Assembly (NCBI GenBank): GCA_965223165.1 | Contig: CBDCVQ010000019.1 | Coordinates: 1,007,055-1,071,054, forward strand | From: JABDMH01 sp965223165 | GTDB lineage: Bacteria; Bacteroidota; Bacteroidia; Chitinophagales; Saprospiraceae | Direction: 5' to 3' | Length of the DNA stretch: 64,000 nt | Shown: positions 59,694 to 64,000 of the stretch, in pieces | Layout: the number at the start of each line of letters is the position of its first letter | Position numbering within the stretch: the first letter of the stretch is position 1 | The notes under the pieces: model-generated | What the model saw: only the letters and a program-made list of their open reading frames with translations | Database searches by the model: none | Told to the model about the DNA's origin: nothing | Program-made: the position numbers and the translations under genes

Positions 59694-61181
59694 TCACCTG
59701 GCATCGTCCGATGGATGGTCTGTTTTCAATGGCCGGTCCTCAATAAAGTCATATAAGGTGAGATTTCTAATCTCATAGTGGGCCGTCCAAAGCGACCACA
59801 TCGACTGATAATACACGCGTCGCGCCGTGTCATTTTCATTGAGTGCAATATTGAGATCGGTCACGCCAATCTTGCCTATCTGATACCGACTCTTGGCAAT
59901 CTTCAAGCGCTCCTCCGCCACCTCCAGCGCTCGCTGGGCCAGCGCAAGCTGCTGACGTTTGAGATCAATCTGCTGAACCTTGAGGATGACTTGCCGCTCA
60001 AATCGAATATTATCCTGCTCGACCGTGCGCTGGGTCAGATCCATATTGGACCGCGCAATCTCCCGGCGGGCTCGCGATAAGCCCCAGTCCGCAATAGGCA
60101 CTTGCAGGGACAGGGTGAGTCTTTCTTGGTCGATGGGATTCCGATAAGCATCCGAAAGCTCAGGGGCTGTCTGTGACAAGGCAAAGGATCCCTGCAGCGA
60201 TACGGACAATCCAGCAGACTTGTTGGCCCGTTCCAGATCCATTTCAGCCTCCATAATGCGTCTTCTGAAGGCGATGGTCTCACTGCGATACTTTCGCGCA
60301 TTGTCCAAAGCTCGATCCACATCTATATCGTAGTCCTCCAATGCCTCGGGCGGTAGGAGATTAAACTGCACATCCTGCTGAATGCCCAAGAAATTTCGCA
60401 ACTCTTCGTTGGCACTCTGGTAATTGAGCAATTCTTGGGCTTGCGTAGCCTCGGCATTCCTGGATCGGAGTTCGATCTGTAGCAACTCTGTCTCTGCGAT
60501 CCTTCCCACGTCCAGCCGACCAATCGATATCTGATACAGTGAATCCGCATAGAGCTTCTGTCGGCGTGCCTCCTCCAGATTGAGCTGGGCCACATATAGT
60601 ATGAAGAACAATTCGACGGCGTCATACGCTATTTGCTCCATCTCCTCGGCAAAGACCTGCTTGGACTCTTCGTATTCGATTTCCCCCAACTTTTTATCCC
60701 ACTTAAACCGATTGAATTGGAAGATGGGCTGGTCAAAGCCGATGAACAATGGCGCCGACAGATACGATTTTGAGGCGCCACGGTTCTCATTGGCAAAGAG
60801 ATCGATGCGTTGCAACCTACTTTGCGCAAAAATAAAGCCCCCGGTAGAGGGCACACTCTGACCCAGGCGCACACCCAAGCTCGTGGACATTTGCGACCGG
60901 TCGATAAATGCATCGGTACCATTGGGGAGCGTGATCACATCAATGGACCGGTTTAGATTGGGCAGCGTGGACACCAGTGACAGCTGCGGCTTGAAACTGC
61001 CCAACACCTGCTGGTACTGCCAGTAATTGTTGGTCAATCGGGTCTCCGCAATCTGCGCCACCGGGGCGTCGCCTTGCGCGATCCGGATCACCTCAGGCAA
61101 ACTGATATCAATCTTGGAGGTCCCTTGCCCCAGCAGTGATAGACAACATAGGGCAAAAAGGGCGGTCACGTAATGTTTCAT
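59694..61181 (-). CDS. TolC-family outer-membrane efflux protein
   Basis: 495 residues from the ATG at 61179-61181, which begins a signal peptide (ALFALCCLSLLGQG). The body is the alternating helical-barrel pattern of OEP proteins: ISLPEVIRIAQGDAPVAQIA, EARRQKLYADSLYQISIGRL (helix after DVGRI), and RALEVAEERLKIAKSRYQIG followed by KIGVTDLNIALNENDTAR. It forms the outer-membrane duct of a tripartite pump whose permease and adaptor are encoded upstream on the same strand. Confidence 0.9.
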   Translation of the reverse strand: MKHYVTALFALCCLSLLGQGTSKIDISLPEVIRIAQGDAPVAQIAETRLTNNYWQYQQVLGSFKPQLSLVSTLPNLNRSIDVITLPNGTDAFIDRSQMSTSLGVRLGQSVPSTGGFIFAQSRLQRIDLFANENRGASKSYLSAPLFIGFDQPIFQFNRFKWDKKLGEIEYEESKQVFAEEMEQIAYDAVELFFILYVAQLNLEEARRQKLYADSLYQISIGRLDVGRIAETELLQIELRSRNAEATQAQELLNYQSANEELRNFLGIQQDVQFNLLPPEALEDYDIDVDRALDNARKYRSETIAFRRRIMEAEMDLERANKSAGLSVSLQGSFALSQTAPELSDAYRNPIDQERLTLSLQVPIADWGLSRARREIARSNMDLTQRTVEQDNIRFERQVILKVQQIDLKRQQLALAQRALEVAEERLKIAKSRYQIGKIGVTDLNIALNENDTARRVYYQSMWSLWTAHYEIRNLTLYDFIEDRPLKTDHPSDDAR

Positions 61182-61195
61182 AGATCTGGAAAGGA

Positions 61196-62530
61196 TTAAT
61201 CTGTACGTAGGGCAATGATGGGGTCGAGGTTTGCCGCTCGCCTGGCGGGCAAAATGCCAAATGCCAGCCCGATACCGGCAGCCACTAAGAAGGACAGGGC
61301 AATGGACCACCAGGAAATGATTGTGGGTATATCCGCGTAAGAAGCAATCAACTTGGCCGCCAGCACACCTAGTATCACCCCAAGCAGTCCACCCATCAAA
61401 CTGATGGAGATCGCCTCAAATAAGAACTGAAAGACTACATCCTTCTTCTTGGCACCCAGGGACCGGCGTATGCCAATCTCCTTCACTCGCTCCAGCACAC
61501 TGGCTAGCATGATATTCATGATGCCAATCCCGCCGACCAGCAAAGAGATGCCAGCAATCACCGCCAGCACAAAATTTAATGTCTCTTGCGTCTTTTGCTG
61601 CTGCTTGAGCAGGAGCTCCGGCACTTCGATCTCAAAATCAATCTTGTCATTGTGCCGGCGCTTCAAGATCCGGCTGATGAGAGAGGCACTGGCCTCCACA
61701 TATTGAGGCTCAGTAATGCGGATCACCGCCCGGTCTATTTGATGGTAGTTTTCCAACTCATCATTGCGATCATCTCTCCTGCCCCGGACGACATCCGATT
61801 CATCAATGCGCCTTCGATTCTTGATGCGCAGTAAAAATGAACGAATGGGTACGTACACGTCGTCATTGTAGTCTCTTATGCTCAGCTCTTCGATCTTTGA
61901 TTTTTGGATACGACGCTGGGCCAGGACCCCGATCACTTTAAACCATGTGCTCCCACATTTGATTCTTTTGCCGATCGGGTCCTCGCCCTTGAATAGACGG
62001 GTACCGATGGCGCTGCCGACGATACAGACATTGGCCCCCTTTTCAAAATGGGTGGGGTGGAAGTACTGTCCCTCGCCCACTTCGAGATTGTTAATATCAA
62101 AGAAATCGTTGGTGATCCCCACGCATCGAGCGCGTTGATTGCTCTTGTCCCTGATGACAGACAGTTCTTCGACGATCTCAGGGCTGATCTTGCTGGTCGT
62201 CGGCATGATGCGCTGCAGGGCGTCCATGTCTGCCAGCGTCAATCCGGGCGTGAATCCCTTTAGGGCATCCAGACCTGCGACGACCCCCTCCGCTTCATCT
62301 TCGTCGCCGCCCTCGCCGGGTGTAGGGATCTTGGCATTGACCACAATGCTGTTGGCCCCGATGAGACTCAGTTGCTCGATGATGGACTGTTTGGCTCCCG
62401 TGCCTATGCCAAGCATGGCGATGACGGCTCCAACGCCAAAAATGATGCCCAAGGCGGTAAGGATGGACCGAAGCTTATTTTGCAACATGCCCTGCAACGC
62501 CAGGCGAAAGTTGCGCGATATAATTTCCAT
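61196..62530 (-). CDS. MacB-type ABC transporter permease (FtsX family)
   Basis: 444 residues. Four transmembrane helices in the MacB arrangement: the first after the amphipathic start (SILTALGIIFGVGAVIAMLG), then a periplasmic domain, and three at the end (FVLAVIAGISLLVGGIGIMN; FEAISISLMGGLLGVILGVL; ALSFLVAAGIGLAFGILPAR). The EIGIRRSLGAKKKDV loop couples to the ATPase. No ATP-binding domain is present; the ATPase is probably encoded beyond the right edge of the window. It lies 14 bp after the TolC-family start. Confidence 0.92.
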   Translation of the reverse strand: MEIISRNFRLALQGMLQNKLRSILTALGIIFGVGAVIAMLGIGTGAKQSIIEQLSLIGANSIVVNAKIPTPGEGGDEDEAEGVVAGLDALKGFTPGLTLADMDALQRIMPTTSKISPEIVEELSVIRDKSNQRARCVGITNDFFDINNLEVGEGQYFHPTHFEKGANVCIVGSAIGTRLFKGEDPIGKRIKCGSTWFKVIGVLAQRRIQKSKIEELSIRDYNDDVYVPIRSFLLRIKNRRRIDESDVVRGRRDDRNDELENYHQIDRAVIRITEPQYVEASASLISRILKRRHNDKIDFEIEVPELLLKQQQKTQETLNFVLAVIAGISLLVGGIGIMNIMLASVLERVKEIGIRRSLGAKKKDVVFQFLFEAISISLMGGLLGVILGVLAAKLIASYADIPTIISWWSIALSFLVAAGIGLAFGILPARRAANLDPIIALRTD

Positions 62531-62534
62531 CGCG

Positions 62535-63926
62535 CTAGTTGATTATGAGAACACCTGAGCCGGAAGACTCGCGCTGACTGGCCAGCTCGCCCTTGGCTCT
62601 CTTGGATAGCTCGCTCTCTTTAGCGGCCCGCTCAGCCGAGACCTCCTTCAGGCGATCGCGCGTCTGTTGTATGATCTGGTCATCGAGTGGCACAAGATCT
62701 AATTCAGGGAGGTTGTCGGGTGTGGTCAGACAGACAATGTCTTCGGACGAAAGGCCTGCGGCAATGATGATTTCGTCATCGTTGGAGGCGTCGGCAATCA
62801 CCTGCTGCTTGAGAAACTTGTTGCCGACCTTCTTGACGACAAACTCTAGCGAGTCGGTCTTCTGATATGCCTCCAGCGGCACAGACAGTACATCCTCATA
62901 TGCATAGACCAGTACTTCATTGCTGGTGGTCATGGCAGGGCGCAAGATGCTGTCCACCTGATTGAGTTGTACTGTGACTTCAAAGACCTTGGCGTCTTGA
63001 TTGCGCAACTGTTGGCCGATATTGGCCACAGCGCTGACGTATCCTTCAAAGGTCTTTTCAGGGAAGGCATCGACCTGGATCTTCACATCCTGACCATCCT
63101 TAAGCTTACTGATGTCGACCTCATTGACATAGATGACGGAGATGAAATCGCTAAGATCAGGCAGCTCAGCGACGACTGGATCCCAGGCGCTCACGGTTGA
63201 CCCCGGCCCCTTCTTACTACCGTTCCAGTTTCGGTCATAGATCAGCATGCCATCCTCCGGAGCCGTGACGGTAAACTGCTGGGCTACGGTCTCATATTGG
63301 TTCATCCGGATGCGCTTTTGCCGCAGCTCGGCATCATGCTCGCCGATCTTGGCCTCTGACTGGATCTCTTTCAGCTTCAACTTTTCCTGCAGCTGTGCGT
63401 AATCGCGCTCGGATTTCTGCAGCTTGAGCTTCGACTGTTCGATGATCATCTCGGGCTCAAAGCGATTCTTTTCAATCTCCAATTCTTCCTGCTGCATAGA
63501 AAATTCGAGGTTGGCGATCTCATCCCGAATCTCCTTCATCTCGATGGCCGTATCGATCTTGCTCTGGGCTAGCTGCGTCTCGATCTTTTCAATCTCACTT
63601 TGCAGCTCTTGCATCTTGGTTGCCAGCTCGCTCTTGTCCAGGCTAGCCACAAAGTCACCCTTTTTGACCATGCTGCCCTCCGGAATCAGGTCGGAGATGG
63701 CCGTCTGCCAGATGCCCACCGATCGCATGCCCTGTGGCCCACGGATCTTGACCGACCTTTTTGCCTTAAGCTCGCCGGTGGCATTGACATAAATGTTGAA
63801 GGGACCTTGTTTGACTTCCGAGGTAATCATCTGTCCGGACTCACTGGCACCGGCCTGGCATCCCTGTAGTAGGCATAAGGCACCTAGCAGGATGATCACA
63901 TGGAGAATTAGAGCTGTGTTCTTCAT
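62535..63926 (-). CDS. Efflux periplasmic adaptor lipoprotein (MacA/HlyD family)
   Basis: 463 residues from the ATG at 63924-63926, giving a lipobox (ALCLLQGC). Barrel-sandwich halves (GELKAKRSVKIRGPQG; VTAPEDGMLIYDRNW) flank a long coiled coil (~residues 105-215: ELATKMQELQSEIEKIETQL and onwards). A beta-barrel and membrane-proximal domain follow. It links the permease to TolC. The three genes run adaptor, permease, outer-membrane duct, with 4- and 14-bp gaps. Confidence 0.92.
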   Translation of the reverse strand: MKNTALILHVIILLGALCLLQGCQAGASESGQMITSEVKQGPFNIYVNATGELKAKRSVKIRGPQGMRSVGIWQTAISDLIPEGSMVKKGDFVASLDKSELATKMQELQSEIEKIETQLAQSKIDTAIEMKEIRDEIANLEFSMQQEELEIEKNRFEPEMIIEQSKLKLQKSERDYAQLQEKLKLKEIQSEAKIGEHDAELRQKRIRMNQYETVAQQFTVTAPEDGMLIYDRNWNGSKKGPGSTVSAWDPVVAELPDLSDFISVIYVNEVDISKLKDGQDVKIQVDAFPEKTFEGYVSAVANIGQQLRNQDAKVFEVTVQLNQVDSILRPAMTTSNEVLVYAYEDVLSVPLEAYQKTDSLEFVVKKVGNKFLKQQVIADASNDDEIIIAAGLSSEDIVCLTTPDNLPELDLVPLDDQIIQQTRDRLKEVSAERAAKESELSKRAKGELASQRESSGSGVLIIN

Positions 63927-64000
63927 AAGACTTGGGGGGTGTTTGTCCATTTTAGGTGAATGGAATCAAATAAAAGAAAATAACGTATGCTAAAACCTTA
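63927..64000. other. Window end, upstream of the efflux operon
   Basis: AT-rich sequence leading off the window edge. Nothing can be assigned. Confidence 0.3.

Overview
The window looks like chromosomal DNA of a Bacteroidota bacterium. The signs are a type IX secretion (T9SS) sorting domain, an outer-membrane beta-barrel receptor with a carboxypeptidase-regulatory-like N-terminus, several lipoproteins, and TAnnTTTG-type -7 promoter boxes upstream of lrp, tRNA-Pro, the IscA-like gene and icd. Secreted hydrolases, a PL10-type pectate lyase, xylulokinase and a sulfatase remnant suggest a free-living polysaccharide degrader. This is inference from gene content; the genus cannot be told.

Layout. 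0-10 kb: a secreted propeller-like protein, a secreted esterase, an NTF2-like protein embedded in short-repeat clusters, then a leftward operon of two FAD-dependent oxidoreductases, a secreted protein with a flavinylation-like motif and a broken sulfatase. 9.7-16.9 kb: an accessory region with a MITE-interrupted membrane gene, a GNAT remnant, parDE, a tyrosine recombinase, HTH regulators, two unrecognised genes and an RraA-like protein, ending near tRNA-Pro. 17-27 kb: two class III cyclases fused to TolB-like and TPR regions, a TPR protein and an outer-membrane receptor. 27-32 kb: DinB/Lrp divergent pair, then AraC regulator, DOPA-dioxygenase-like and NTF2-like genes that share a 24-bp upstream element. 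32-46.6 kb: metabolic and envelope genes (DHDPS-like, serine hydrolase, pectate lyase, DUF819, MscS, cupin lipoprotein, SMUG2-like glycosylase, EreA/ChaN-like, xylB). 47-55.6 kb: housekeeping genes (dnaA, a split 5'-nucleotidase, an IscA-like protein, icd, ruvB). 59.7-64 kb: a TolC/permease/adaptor efflux operon.

The most striking feature fills the whole 4.1 kb between the convergent ruvB and tolC-family genes. It is a head-to-tail array of about 18 units (roughly 180 or 215 bp), each carrying two different 10-bp-stem hairpins, with one REP-associated tyrosine transposase (RAYT, HUH/Y1 type) placed between the two hairpins of a single unit. A solo hairpin of the same design, with compensatory stem changes, lies at 32.1 kb. 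The window also holds MITE-like elements with CTAG termini (two 166-bp copies in opposite orientation, a 218-bp diverged copy, a 56-bp remnant, and two elements with other inverted repeats) and a separate family of 17-bp GAGTG..CTTGAGT repeats at 2.5-4.1 and 51.5-51.8 kb. Repeat activity has damaged at least two genes: the membrane protein at 9.7-10.2 kb and probably the sulfatase at 4.1-4.4 kb.
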